From a virus, in the IMG/VR virus record IMGVR_UViG_3300006923_000043, positions 1-43,781 of that record: DNA of 43,781 nucleotides; one strand, 5' to 3'. How positions within the stretch are numbered: position 1 is the first letter of the stretch; every line of letters starts with the position of its first letter. Both the position numbers and the translations under genes were made by a program. The notes beneath the pieces were generated by a model that saw nothing but the letters and a program-made list of their open reading frames with translations, had not been told where the DNA came from and made no database searches. Of the stretch, positions 15,822 through 23,484 are shown piece by piece.

Positions 15822-17375
15822 TCACCTCGTTTCTTGTTGTATTAAATCAAGAAGCAACCCTTGTAACTTTTGTTTGTTACGTAGTCTGTCATACATCTTA
15901 GACTCCACTGCTATGGATTCAATATGCACAACATTCGAAGTATGCTTCTTACCTATTCGTTCAATACGACCATTCGCTTGAACGTACTGCTCGTTACTTG
16001 TTATCGGCCCATACCATATGATGGTTGATGCTGATGTTAGTGTCAACCCATGTGCCATTGTTGCAGGGTGTGCAATCAATACCTGTGGGTCTTTACCATT
16101 TTGGAAGTCGTTGAATATCTGGTTACGCTTTGTTGCACTTACTGCACCATTAATAACTCCGACAGTCCAACGCTTCTTCAACTTCTCCTCCAACATATGT
16201 AATGTTCCAGTTAACGGAACGAACAATATAACTTTCTCTCCTGCTTCCTCTATCACCTCCTCTACTACTTTAACCCTAGGCGAACAGTCCAACTCAATGT
16301 TCTGTCCGTCATCATCATAGACCACACCACATGCTATCTGTACAAGTTTCTGTAATTTAACAGCCTCGTTAACAGCAGTGATAGAGCCTTCCTCCTCTTC
16401 CATTTCAATAACAAAACGCCTCAGCATTTCCTTGTAATACTTTTCTTGCTCTTTAGTCAGTGGTACTTTCCTTGTCTGCACAATAGTTTCTGGCAGGTCA
16501 AAGCACTCATCTCTTGTATACCTAACTGATGGTTGTAATACATCTTTCACAATGTCCACTGACTCTGGTCTAGGTAACCACTTCCACTGACCTATCTTCA
16601 TCATCACTTGGTCACGGAATGCAGTGTATGTGTTCGAACAGAACGGGCTGTTGACTAACTTCGCTAACGCCCAAGCATCAGTCGGGTCATTAGGTGTAGG
16701 TGTACCTGTCATCATCCATAGTCTTGTCTGCTTGTTACTCTCCATCCACTTACGGAATATCTTAAACCGATTAGTAGATGGGTTGCGTAGCACTGCTGCT
16801 TCGTCAACAATGATTAAGTCAAACATTCCCTTTGCTTCTTCTGCTATGATGTTAAACCCATCATGGTTAATAATGTAGAAGTCAGCATCAGTCTTTAATA
16901 ACTTCTTCCTACGTGCCGCAGTTCCATGCAGTGTTACAGCAGTACGGTGTATAAATCCAGTAAATATACTGTCACCCCATACTCTCTCAAGTGTAGACAA
17001 TGGCGATATGATTAGACACTTCTTAACCTCACCAGCGTTCATTAAATAATCTGCAGCCCATAGTGACGATTGTGTCTTACCTGTACCGATGTCATTAAGT
17101 ACCAGTGCTTTCTTATGCATAGTTAAAAACGCCGCTGTTAATCGCTGATGTTTATAAGGTGTAAACTTACCTACCCAATCATAGTAATGTAGGATAGGTG
17201 ATGGTACTGAGATACCTAAGTTGCGTAACACCTTTACTTCGTCTATCTTATGTGGTGTTACAACTATCTCACTCCCCTTAACCTTCATCACCTTAGCAGA
17301 TGGTATGCAACTAAGCACACGATTAGGGTTATCCAACTTTAGTGCAATCGCTTTTGCCTGTTCGACTACTACCAT
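15822..17375 (-). CDS. SNF2-type DEAD/H-box helicase, 517 aa
   Basis: ATP-dependent DNA translocase of superfamily 2. Motif I NDIGTGKT lies near residue 97, motif II IIVDEAAVL near 189 (DEAA rather than DEAD/DEAH), motif III MMTGTPTPND near 223, and motif VI QANGRIERIGK near 485. The last is the Q-x-x-GRxxRxGQ arginine-finger motif of SNF2 proteins with K in place of Q. The length is right for a two-lobe helicase core without extra domains. It overlaps the VRR-NUC nuclease stop by 7 bases and has AAGGAGGTGCA before its ATG. Phage SNF2-type helicases often sit with VRR-NUC and PD-(D/E)XK nucleases, as here, and are thought to act in replication, recombination or repair; the exact role is unknown. 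Confidence 0.93.
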   Translation of the reverse strand: MVVVEQAKAIALKLDNPNRVLSCIPSAKVMKVKGSEIVVTPHKIDEVKVLRNLGISVPSPILHYYDWVGKFTPYKHQRLTAAFLTMHKKALVLNDIGTGKTQSSLWAADYLMNAGEVKKCLIISPLSTLERVWGDSIFTGFIHRTAVTLHGTAARRKKLLKTDADFYIINHDGFNIIAEEAKGMFDLIIVDEAAVLRNPSTNRFKIFRKWMESNKQTRLWMMTGTPTPNDPTDAWALAKLVNSPFCSNTYTAFRDQVMMKIGQWKWLPRPESVDIVKDVLQPSVRYTRDECFDLPETIVQTRKVPLTKEQEKYYKEMLRRFVIEMEEEEGSITAVNEAVKLQKLVQIACGVVYDDDGQNIELDCSPRVKVVEEVIEEAGEKVILFVPLTGTLHMLEEKLKKRWTVGVINGAVSATKRNQIFNDFQNGKDPQVLIAHPATMAHGLTLTSASTIIWYGPITSNEQYVQANGRIERIGKKHTSNVVHIESIAVESKMYDRLRNKQKLQGLLLDLIQQETR

Positions 17376-17680
17376 TGCACCTCCTTTGCACTGATGATGT
17401 ATTGTTCTACCTCATCAATGGTTGCTTCATCAAAGACTAGAAAGCATTTACCACCTGCTTTTTCTATATCTTTCATACACTTAACTTGCAGTGGTGTAGG
17501 TTTCTTCTTACTGTCAGCCTTTGCCTCGACACCCAACAGTCTACCCTTAACTACTGCTAGTCTATCGGGTATACCTGCTCTTCCAAATGGGCCAGACTGT
17601 GGACTAAAGTACCATATCTTATGCTTCTTAAATACTTTATCCAGTCGACTCTTAATCCTACCTTCTGGTGTTGTTGCCAT
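17369..17680 (-). CDS. VRR-NUC domain nuclease, 103 aa
   Basis: Stand-alone VRR-NUC fold (PD-(D/E)XK superfamily). Visible elements are the N-terminal acidic helix TTPEGRIKSRLDKVFKKH, then GIPDRLAVVKGRLLGVEAKA (the conserved G-I/V-P-D and E-x-K catalytic residues), and QVKCMKDIEKAGGKCFLVFD. The family cleaves branched or flapped DNA; full-length FAN1 uses it in cross-link repair, and phage versions are minimal like this one. The start follows GGAAGAGGAGGAGTAA. A consensus sigma70-type promoter lies just upstream at 17702-17729, making this the first gene of a possible internal transcription unit with the SNF2 helicase. Confidence 0.92.
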   Translation of the reverse strand: MATTPEGRIKSRLDKVFKKHKIWYFSPQSGPFGRAGIPDRLAVVKGRLLGVEAKADSKKKPTPLQVKCMKDIEKAGGKCFLVFDEATIDEVEQYIISAKEVQW

Positions 17681-17701
17681 TTACTCCTCCTCTTCCTTTA
17701 C

Positions 17702-17729
17702 ATTATACTTATGTTTACAACAGTGTCAA
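17702..17729 (-). promoter_or_regulatory. consensus sigma70-type promoter, leftward
   Basis: On the minus strand TTGACA (17729-17724) and TATAAT (17707-17702) are separated by 16 bases, an exact match to both consensus boxes. Expected transcript start is near 17695, leaving a leader of about 15 bases that holds the ribosome site of the VRR-NUC gene. It lies immediately after the Cas4-like nuclease stop. Confidence 0.8.
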
Positions 17730-18389
17730 CTATAGTTTTGCATAGTCACACATATGTTTCGCTGGACACCAAGGGCATAACCCACTTGGCTTAGGCGGCC
17801 AGTTGTCACTCTCTGCTGACTCATATATCCTATTGATACGTGTCATCAAACGAGTCCACATCTCGTTAGACTGTTCACGTTTGTAAACTTCTGTGTCCAT
17901 CTGCTTAGTCTTTAACCATATCAATGAAGTCTTAACTGTGCTTACTTTAGGGTAGTGCTTGAATACTTGTAGTGCAAACATTTCCATCTGTGTAAAGTCT
18001 GGTCTACGCTTACCAGTTTTCCAGTCTATTACATATGCCTTGTCTTCATGTACAATCAGTACATCGAGTATAGACCTAAGCCATGCACCTGGTGCAAACC
18101 AATCTGTTGGTGTTAGGTTCTCATCAAGCGTCATCTTCTGCTCTACTAGTAACTCACCACCTTCTGCTGCTTCCTCTATAGGTACACACAGCCCCTCATA
18201 CAACTTGGCTTCATCAGTCAGTGGTGTCTTATCCCTAAGCCTTAACTCTAATGCTTCATGGATACGCTCACCATATAGGCTTGCTTCACCTCCCTCATCT
18301 TGTACTTCCTTGTTGATACGTTGGTGCATATATCTTTTCGGACAGTTCTCATACATCTTTAATGCTGAGAATGAATGTGATAACTTCAT
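17730..18389 (-). CDS. Cas4/RecB-like PD-(D/E)XK nuclease, 219 aa
   Basis: Single-strand exonuclease-like protein. The N-terminal FSALKMYENCPKRYMHQRI carries the first conserved cysteine pattern; GERIHEALELRL follows with the catalytic-core His; AYVIDWKTGKRR gives the D-x(n)-D-W-K-T-G active-site strand of the RecB/Cas4 group; and the C-terminal CPWCPAKHMC supplies three more cysteines. One N-terminal Cys plus three C-terminal Cys is the 4Fe-4S layout of Cas4 and AddB-type nucleases. No Cas1/Cas2 genes or CRISPR repeats are nearby, so a role in phage DNA processing is far likelier than CRISPR adaptation. The start follows GGAGGTGACAA and overlaps the upstream 40-residue gene by ATGA. Confidence 0.9.
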   Translation of the reverse strand: MKLSHSFSALKMYENCPKRYMHQRINKEVQDEGGEASLYGERIHEALELRLRDKTPLTDEAKLYEGLCVPIEEAAEGGELLVEQKMTLDENLTPTDWFAPGAWLRSILDVLIVHEDKAYVIDWKTGKRRPDFTQMEMFALQVFKHYPKVSTVKTSLIWLKTKQMDTEVYKREQSNEMWTRLMTRINRIYESAESDNWPPKPSGLCPWCPAKHMCDYAKL

Positions 18390-18508
18390 TTGTCACCTCC
18401 AAATACTTTGTCACATTTACCTAGGTATACCATGTGCATAGCACCTGCAGCGTACCCTAATGATAGTATTACTAATAACCCTAACCAACTTATTAATGTG
18501 TCAAGCAT
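18386..18508 (-). CDS. small single-span membrane protein, 40 aa
   Basis: Starts at ATG 18508 behind AAGGAGGAGGAAC, one of the strongest ribosome sites in the window, and stops inside the ATG of the Cas4-like nuclease (ATGA). It also overlaps the upstream 61-residue gene by 8 bases. Residues 4-29 form one hydrophobic span (TLISWLGLLVILSLGYAAGA and onward), followed by a short charged tail YLGKCDKVFGGDK that would face one side of the inner membrane. Function unknown. Its place amid replication genes makes a classical lysis holin less likely than an early membrane-acting host-takeover or exclusion protein. Confidence 0.75.
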   Translation of the reverse strand: MLDTLISWLGLLVILSLGYAAGAMHMVYLGKCDKVFGGDK

Positions 18509-18686
18509 GTTCCTCCTCCTTAGCCACTGGTTTAATCCTATATTCTTCATCTTCAAACCACATCGGTGTAGATGTACAGTCAACCCACCGTTTATATGAT
18601 TTATCACAGCACAATTTTTCAACTCGCTGTACTGTATAACCCTCTGCCCATGCATGAATTACTTCTGCGTGTATATGTTGTTGCAT
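18501..18686 (-). CDS. small phage protein with YRIKP-type C-terminus, 61 aa
   Basis: Starts at ATG 18686 behind AGGAGGAGTA, 8 bases downstream of the DNA polymerase stop. The segment MWFEDEEYRIKP near residues 42-53 resembles a motif found at the end of many short phage proteins of unknown function. It contains two adjacent cysteines (EKLCCDKSY). It overlaps the next small gene by 8 bases (ATGCTTGA), which implies coupled translation. No function can be given. Confidence 0.7.
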   Translation of the reverse strand: MQQHIHAEVIHAWAEGYTVQRVEKLCCDKSYKRWVDCTSTPMWFEDEEYRIKPVAKEEEHA

Positions 18687-18694
18687 TACTCCTC

Positions 18695-20557
18695 CTATTT
18701 TGCTTCACTATAATTATCACCAAGGTCTGCTTCACAAGCCACTGGTAAATCCTTCGCCCAACTTGGGGGCTTAGACATTTCATCTATCATAAATGCTAGT
18801 GCTTCATCTGCTTCTTCTTCCTTAACCACGATGATAATCTCATCATGAACTTGGAAAGACACATGGTATCGCTGTCCTATACGCACCATCTGCTCTGCAA
18901 CTACATTCCTAGCAAGGGCTTGGACTACATTCTCCACTACCTTACCACCGTATATCCGTGTCCAGTTATTACCTGCAACACCTTCACCACTCGAATGCTT
19001 TCTAAACACACGAGAGTCAGCAAGATAGGAGAACCCTCCCGAACCTGCTCTTAATGCAGGGTAATGAATACGCAAACCGTTCGGCATCAATATACCTTCG
19101 GAGTCGTATGACAGAATGTCGTTAATCTGCCCACTACCACCTGCTAACATGCCTGTAAGAACCGTGCCACATCTATTCCAGAGTGCGACAATCCTATGGT
19201 TCTTTTGTCTGTATAAATTTACTATTCGTTGTGCTTCAAATTCGTCGACATCAACGGACAGTCCACCCATACCTAGTGCTAAGGTATCTTTAAACTTAAC
19301 ATGACCCATGCCATAACCAAGACCAAGTATACATGTTTTACCAACGAAGCGTTTAACTTTATCAGTCTTTTTTACTTCATATCCATACACATCAGAAGCG
19401 AACTCACTATACACATCACGCCCCTCCCTAAAGGCTTCAAGTAAATCCTCTTGCCCTGCTACATACGCTGTCATTCGTGCCTCAATTTGTGATGAGTCAC
19501 AGGCAATCATCTTATACCCTAGTGGTACAGTCAGAGCCTCACGAATAGCACCGTTACGAGGTAAGTTCTGTAGGTTTAACTTGTCCCCACCAGAGAACCT
19601 ACCAGTATGAGCACCATAATACTTGAGCATAATAGGCAAGTATCCACGCTTGGAAGTTTCAATCAACCGTTGCGTTCTGGTTTCTTCTATGGTAGACTTG
19701 GTACCAAGTCTCGCCTTAACGAGGCTACGCACTTGAGGGTTGTCGTGTTCCAGTAAGTTTAAGAATGCTTTATCAGTCTTAGCAAATGCAAAAGCAACCT
19801 TACCTGTTCGTAGACTAGTCTTAGTTGGAATCTCTACACCTAATGACTCAAGCAACTTAGCAAACATATCATTACTCATCAGTACCTTCTTTATCTGTGC
19901 CTCTGTGAATTGACCCATTGATAGGTCATTGATTAAGTCTGTCTTGGTTTGCTTAACTTTAACAAGGTGTTGTTCCAGTACACTAGTGTCAAGTACCACT
20001 GTTGGCTCTGTGTACATACGCATAGTCTGGTCGATAATCATTAGTTCATGTGGTGGAAAGCCCTGTTTTAGTTTGTTAAATAACTTGTAGGTTAACTCAA
20101 CATCTTGGATACAGTAATCAGCGAAGTCTTTCATCTCGCTCTCACTAAAGTCTAAGCGTCGTTTACCTACTGTGTTCTCCACCTCTGCACCTTTCTCACC
20201 TATATTATAGTAATCTGCTAAGGCTTTCAAGGAACTACCCTCCGCCATCATATGCCTAGGTTTAGCCATGCACATAGTATCGAACCAAAACTTTGGTTTG
20301 ATGTTATACAACCATGATAAGATTGCACCATCAAAGTAAGTGTTATGGCAGAGGATAGCCTTGTCCGTATAGTCGAGGCTATTTAAGAACCCACCAACAT
20401 CTTCCCCACTGTACCAATCAGTGGGGTTATCATTAACTTTAATACCTACACCTATGACTTCAAAGTCTGCACTGCGTACATACTCCTCTGTTGTCATCTT
20501 AGATAGAGAGAACTTCTTATCCCAATAGGTTTCGAAGTCGATGGTTACTATGTCCAT
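18695..20557 (-). CDS. DNA polymerase, family A, with 3'-5' exonuclease domain, 620 aa
   Basis: The phage replicative polymerase. The exonuclease domain is intact: Exo I DFETYWD (D7, E9), Exo II region LCHNTYFDGAIL near 100-112, Exo III region YCIQDVELTYK near 150. The polymerase domain has motif A IACDSSQIEAR around residue 354, motif B KRFVGKTCILGLGYGMG around 395-412 and motif C QVHDE around 570. Length is normal for phage family A enzymes that lack a 5'-3' exonuclease domain. The start overlaps the preceding gene stop by one base (TAATG). Neighbours are an HTH-containing small protein upstream and nuclease/helicase genes downstream. Nothing suggests loss of activity. Confidence 0.97.
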   Translation of the reverse strand: MDIVTIDFETYWDKKFSLSKMTTEEYVRSADFEVIGVGIKVNDNPTDWYSGEDVGGFLNSLDYTDKAILCHNTYFDGAILSWLYNIKPKFWFDTMCMAKPRHMMAEGSSLKALADYYNIGEKGAEVENTVGKRRLDFSESEMKDFADYCIQDVELTYKLFNKLKQGFPPHELMIIDQTMRMYTEPTVVLDTSVLEQHLVKVKQTKTDLINDLSMGQFTEAQIKKVLMSNDMFAKLLESLGVEIPTKTSLRTGKVAFAFAKTDKAFLNLLEHDNPQVRSLVKARLGTKSTIEETRTQRLIETSKRGYLPIMLKYYGAHTGRFSGGDKLNLQNLPRNGAIREALTVPLGYKMIACDSSQIEARMTAYVAGQEDLLEAFREGRDVYSEFASDVYGYEVKKTDKVKRFVGKTCILGLGYGMGHVKFKDTLALGMGGLSVDVDEFEAQRIVNLYRQKNHRIVALWNRCGTVLTGMLAGGSGQINDILSYDSEGILMPNGLRIHYPALRAGSGGFSYLADSRVFRKHSSGEGVAGNNWTRIYGGKVVENVVQALARNVVAEQMVRIGQRYHVSFQVHDEIIIVVKEEEADEALAFMIDEMSKPPSWAKDLPVACEADLGDNYSEAK

Positions 20558-20916
20558 TACTTCTCCATCATTGGTTTGAGTAGACCATATAACTCCTTAG
20601 CTTCAGCCATACTCATGGTGAGTGTGCCTTCTGTCATCTCTATTTGTAGGCTCACCTTCATAGACTTTGTACCAACAACTTTCTGTTTGGTTGCCTTGCT
20701 TTTCTTACCAGATGCTTTCATTAAGGCATCAGTAATAGCATGCTTCATTGCATTATTGATTGGCTTCTGCTTAGGCTTAGTTAAACCTGCTGCAGACTTG
20801 GTTACGTACACATACTTCTGTCTAACACCTAACGCTTTAGCAACTTGTGCTGCAGTCTTGTTAGGGTTTGATTTAACATATGATATTATCTTTTCTTTCT
20901 TTGATGTTCCTTTCAT
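20557..20916 (-). CDS. small basic protein with N-terminal helix-turn-helix-like segment, 119 aa
   Basis: Residues 8-34 (IISYVKSNPNKTAAQVAKAL and onward) resemble a winged-helix/HTH segment of the kind that reads short DNA sites. A Lys-rich middle (about 45-85) follows, then a short C-terminal segment MSMAEAKELYGLLKPMMEK of helical type. The protein is strongly basic. It sits directly upstream of DNA polymerase with a one-base overlap, so a replication-linked DNA-binding role is reasonable, and it could recognise the origin-like repeats, but this is inference. The start follows AGGAGAGTAAAG. Confidence 0.75.
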   Translation of the reverse strand: MKGTSKKEKIISYVKSNPNKTAAQVAKALGVRQKYVYVTKSAAGLTKPKQKPINNAMKHAITDALMKASGKKSKATKQKVVGTKSMKVSLQIEMTEGTLTMSMAEAKELYGLLKPMMEK

Positions 20917-20918
20917 CT

Positions 20919-21353
20919 TTACTCTCCTAATAATGTGAATACATCTACACCATGCCCACAGTCTGCGACATATTGGTTTACTATACCCACTGCTTGTTCA
21001 GCACTAGCACCCATTGCTAATGCACCATAGGCAACATCTTGCCCACTTCCAAAAGCACAAGCCCTACGCCCATGCTCGATAGGTATCGGCGATTGTTCAT
21101 ATCGCATTAACCCATGTTCATTTACCACTATAAAGTGACACCATAGATTTCCCTTCTGTATCTCTGGAAAGTCCTCTGGCTTTGCACCTGCTTTGTACCA
21201 CTCTCGCATTGCAAGTATACATCCAAGTGAACCTGTACCTGTTAGCAGTACATCACCGTTCAACCATGCTTTATCAACACAGTGGTGTATGTTTCCATTA
21301 CTTGCTGACTTGTCAGTAGCAAGAGTCATACCGTCCCATACTACGACACTCAT
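20919..21353 (-). CDS. proteasome/HslV-like Ntn hydrolase, 144 aa
   Basis: The sequence follows the 20S proteasome beta/HslV pattern: short first strand SVVVWDG, then TLATDKSAS, then HCVDKAW, and later ACAFGSGQDVAYGALAMGAS and a C-terminal strand. Counting the residue after the initiator Met as 1, Asp13 and Lys27 match the catalytic Asp17 and Lys33 of proteasome beta subunits. The nucleophile position holds Ser rather than Thr; Met before Ser is normally removed, so Ser1 could act as the N-terminal nucleophile. No HslU-like unfoldase is beside it, although a MoxR-type AAA ATPase lies in the same operon. Phage relatives are usually annotated as HslV-like peptidases of unknown target. The gene overlaps the upstream stop by ATGA. 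Confidence 0.75.
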   Translation of the reverse strand: MSVVVWDGMTLATDKSASNGNIHHCVDKAWLNGDVLLTGTGSLGCILAMREWYKAGAKPEDFPEIQKGNLWCHFIVVNEHGLMRYEQSPIPIEHGRRACAFGSGQDVAYGALAMGASAEQAVGIVNQYVADCGHGVDVFTLLGE

Positions 21354-22252
21354 TTCTCAAACACTCCGAACTGTCTGCGTAGTTCTACACTATATGTACT
21401 ACATATCTTATCTACTGCTATAACAGCCTCAGCAGGTGTAGGTCTTGCCCAACTCCACGAGTGAGCAGGTCTATGGGTCTTAGTAATACCTACTAATAGT
21501 TCTTGTGAAAACTTATTATCTCTAATGCTTGTGAATAGTAGTTCTTTATACTTACCATGTGACCAATCTGGTCTGTCGTAGTAATGCAGATGTAGTACGT
21601 CTTCCGTTACTACTATATCAGAGATACCCTCAAACACATTCATCTTGGCTCTAACTTTAATACCCTTCTTGAACTCTCGCAATGCTCTCAACCATTCGCG
21701 TCGTTTCTCTGGGATAGGTTTTAACTTATCATCTGGTCTACGGTTAAGGCACTCGCCAGTCTTTAGGTCGAAAGTAATACCTTGAAAGTATTCGGGTGAC
21801 TCTTTCTTTAGCCACTTCCACCAGTCTGTATAGTGGTACGAATTATCACCTGCACCTTTTTTATTCTCAGCGTTCTTAATTACTTCTTCATTATGTGCAA
21901 CACGATACCTACCTTTAGCAATCCTAATCATAGTGAAAGGTATTGCTCTATGTAATGAGCCAACTAGGGTGCAAGAACTATGCCATATTTCCTCAGTTGT
22001 AGCAGTAAATACTACTGTGTTGTTAGGCTTGAACCTACATAATTCAGTCTGCCAGTTTTTAACATAGTAATCATCGCCATCTTTAAATATCCTTGCCCAA
22101 GAACGCAGAGGCTTACCCTTATCTGGAAACCTTGCTCGCTCAAAGAATGCTTTGATACTATCATAGTCTGTCACCGTTGCTTCTCTAAGCCAATGGCTAT
22201 TGCCGAGTAGTGTGTTTTGTGCTGTGTACCACTGTCCTGTATATGTACCCAT
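21350..22252 (-). CDS. hypothetical protein, 300 aa
   Basis: Not recognised. Rich in Trp, Tyr, Arg and Lys, with conspicuous segments HSSCTLVGSLHRAIPFTMIR, YHYTDWWKWLKKESPEYFQG and THRPAHSWSWARPTPAEAVI. It has no signal peptide, no membrane span and no nucleotide-binding loop. The aromatic and basic character would suit a nucleic-acid-binding protein, but this is weak inference. The start follows AGGAGGATAC. The gene sits between a 220-residue unknown protein and the Ntn hydrolase, overlapping the latter by 4 bases, so all three are made from one message. Confidence 0.75.
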   Translation of the reverse strand: MGTYTGQWYTAQNTLLGNSHWLREATVTDYDSIKAFFERARFPDKGKPLRSWARIFKDGDDYYVKNWQTELCRFKPNNTVVFTATTEEIWHSSCTLVGSLHRAIPFTMIRIAKGRYRVAHNEEVIKNAENKKGAGDNSYHYTDWWKWLKKESPEYFQGITFDLKTGECLNRRPDDKLKPIPEKRREWLRALREFKKGIKVRAKMNVFEGISDIVVTEDVLHLHYYDRPDWSHGKYKELLFTSIRDNKFSQELLVGITKTHRPAHSWSWARPTPAEAVIAVDKICSTYSVELRRQFGVFEK

Positions 22253-22261
22253 GTATCCTCC

Positions 22262-22924
22262 TTATCGTGTTAGTTTGTTAAGTGTTACTGTTGCTGTTAA
22301 ATTGTTTACATCAAGGTCACCAAGTTCTTTAGTAGTACCTCGCTTACGCTTGGTAATTTTCATGTGTCGTTCTTGGTACTCACTTGGTACTAAGTCCCAT
22401 AGTGCAGGGAATACCTTAAGGGCTGGGCCGAGTGTAGAGTATGTATTCATTATCTGTTTGATACCATCGATAAATACTTCACGCTTATCCCTAACAACCA
22501 TCTGTTTATCACGCCACACTTTAAACTCTGCTCGGATAGTTGCAAATCGTGGTGTGTTATAGTTAAGTGATACACCTCTCCACCCCATATAAAATTCGGG
22601 GTGCTCTGAGCCTTCGGGGATAGGCTTAGGTTCAGCGAAGGCGAGTCGTACATCAGTTTTTAAGCCCCAGAAAGCGTTACTCTCGCCCTCTGGTATATCC
22701 TTGAAACCACAAAGGTTTAATCGACTAGTTTGTTTCAGATACTTATCGGGTAGTGCATCCATCTTATCCCTAATGTCTTTAGGGAACACAGTGTTGTATA
22801 GATACTCAGCACTCCATGTTGCAGGTATGTCTGCTCGTATATCATTAAGTTCTTTTGCAAATATATCCTTAGCCTTGCGTTCAATTTCATCTTTTAGTTT
22901 GTCACTAAATCTTACTGTTGCCAT
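22262..22924 (-). CDS. conserved phage hypothetical protein, 220 aa
   Basis: Starts behind AGGAGAGTAACA. The N-terminal region is helical and charged (FSDKLKDEIERKAKDIFAKE); the middle carries PEFYMGWRGVSLNYNTPRFA; the C-terminal region ALKVFPALWDLVPSEYQERH is followed by a basic stretch KITKRKRG. The length and the Leu-Pro-rich pattern resemble a group of conserved phage proteins from early operons with no known function. No enzyme motif is visible. It lies two bases after the 185-residue gene stop. Confidence 0.7.
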   Translation of the reverse strand: MATVRFSDKLKDEIERKAKDIFAKELNDIRADIPATWSAEYLYNTVFPKDIRDKMDALPDKYLKQTSRLNLCGFKDIPEGESNAFWGLKTDVRLAFAEPKPIPEGSEHPEFYMGWRGVSLNYNTPRFATIRAEFKVWRDKQMVVRDKREVFIDGIKQIMNTYSTLGPALKVFPALWDLVPSEYQERHMKITKRKRGTTKELGDLDVNNLTATVTLNKLTR

Positions 22925-22926
22925 TG

Positions 22927-23484
22927 TTACTCTCCTATATCGTTTGCAATGATTGCCTCTTCCACGAGTTCATCGCTTGTTAAATGTTCATATTCTTTTT
23001 CTAGCGTTCTATACAACTGCCTCATGTGTCCTCTAAGCACATCAACAGCGTCGTTATACATCTCATCTATCTCTGGTTGTAGTATCCCATCAAGGGCATT
23101 GACTACCTCTTGGTGGAACTCGGTTGGTGTTTCCATAAACCGTAGGTCATAGTAGTTGTCGTTGTACAGGTCTATCTCTGTACACATCTCATGGTAATAG
23201 TGTCCACTGTGTGTTACCTTGAACTCTATCTGCCCACCTGCTTTAAGAAACTTCGTAGCCTCTGGATAACCACCCATGTCTAACAACTTGGATACATCAT
23301 CTACATACCCTTCAAAGCAAGCACCATCACCTTGACTCCAGAACCCACTGAAAAAGATGTTCTCTACCTTTACACCTCGCTTCTTCATGTCAGCAGTAAA
23401 GTCTGAATATACAAACTCATACCACTGGTCATAGACATTTATCTCTCTATGCTCGTCAAGTAGTTCTGGTGTTATCTTAATCAT
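22927..23484 (-). CDS. conserved phage hypothetical protein, 185 aa
   Basis: An acidic protein. Recognisable feature: FFSGFWSQGDGACFEGYVDD near residues 43-62, a signature of a family of phage proteins without assigned function, followed by an acidic, Tyr-rich C-terminal half (TEIDLYNDNYYDLRF, IDEMYNDAVDVLRGH). It has no strong ribosome site; its ATG lies inside the last codons of the VWA gene (8-base overlap), so it is probably translated by coupling. The stop is two bases before the next gene's start. Confidence 0.75.
   Translation of the reverse strand: MIKITPELLDEHREINVYDQWYEFVYSDFTADMKKRGVKVENIFFSGFWSQGDGACFEGYVDDVSKLLDMGGYPEATKFLKAGGQIEFKVTHSGHYYHEMCTEIDLYNDNYYDLRFMETPTEFHQEVVNALDGILQPEIDEMYNDAVDVLRGHMRQLYRTLEKEYEHLTSDELVEEAIIANDIGE

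Noticed and set aside
17730-18389. CRISPR adaptation role for the Cas4-like nuclease
   Set aside because: No Cas1/Cas2 genes and no regularly spaced repeats are present; Cas4-like nucleases are common in phage replication operons.
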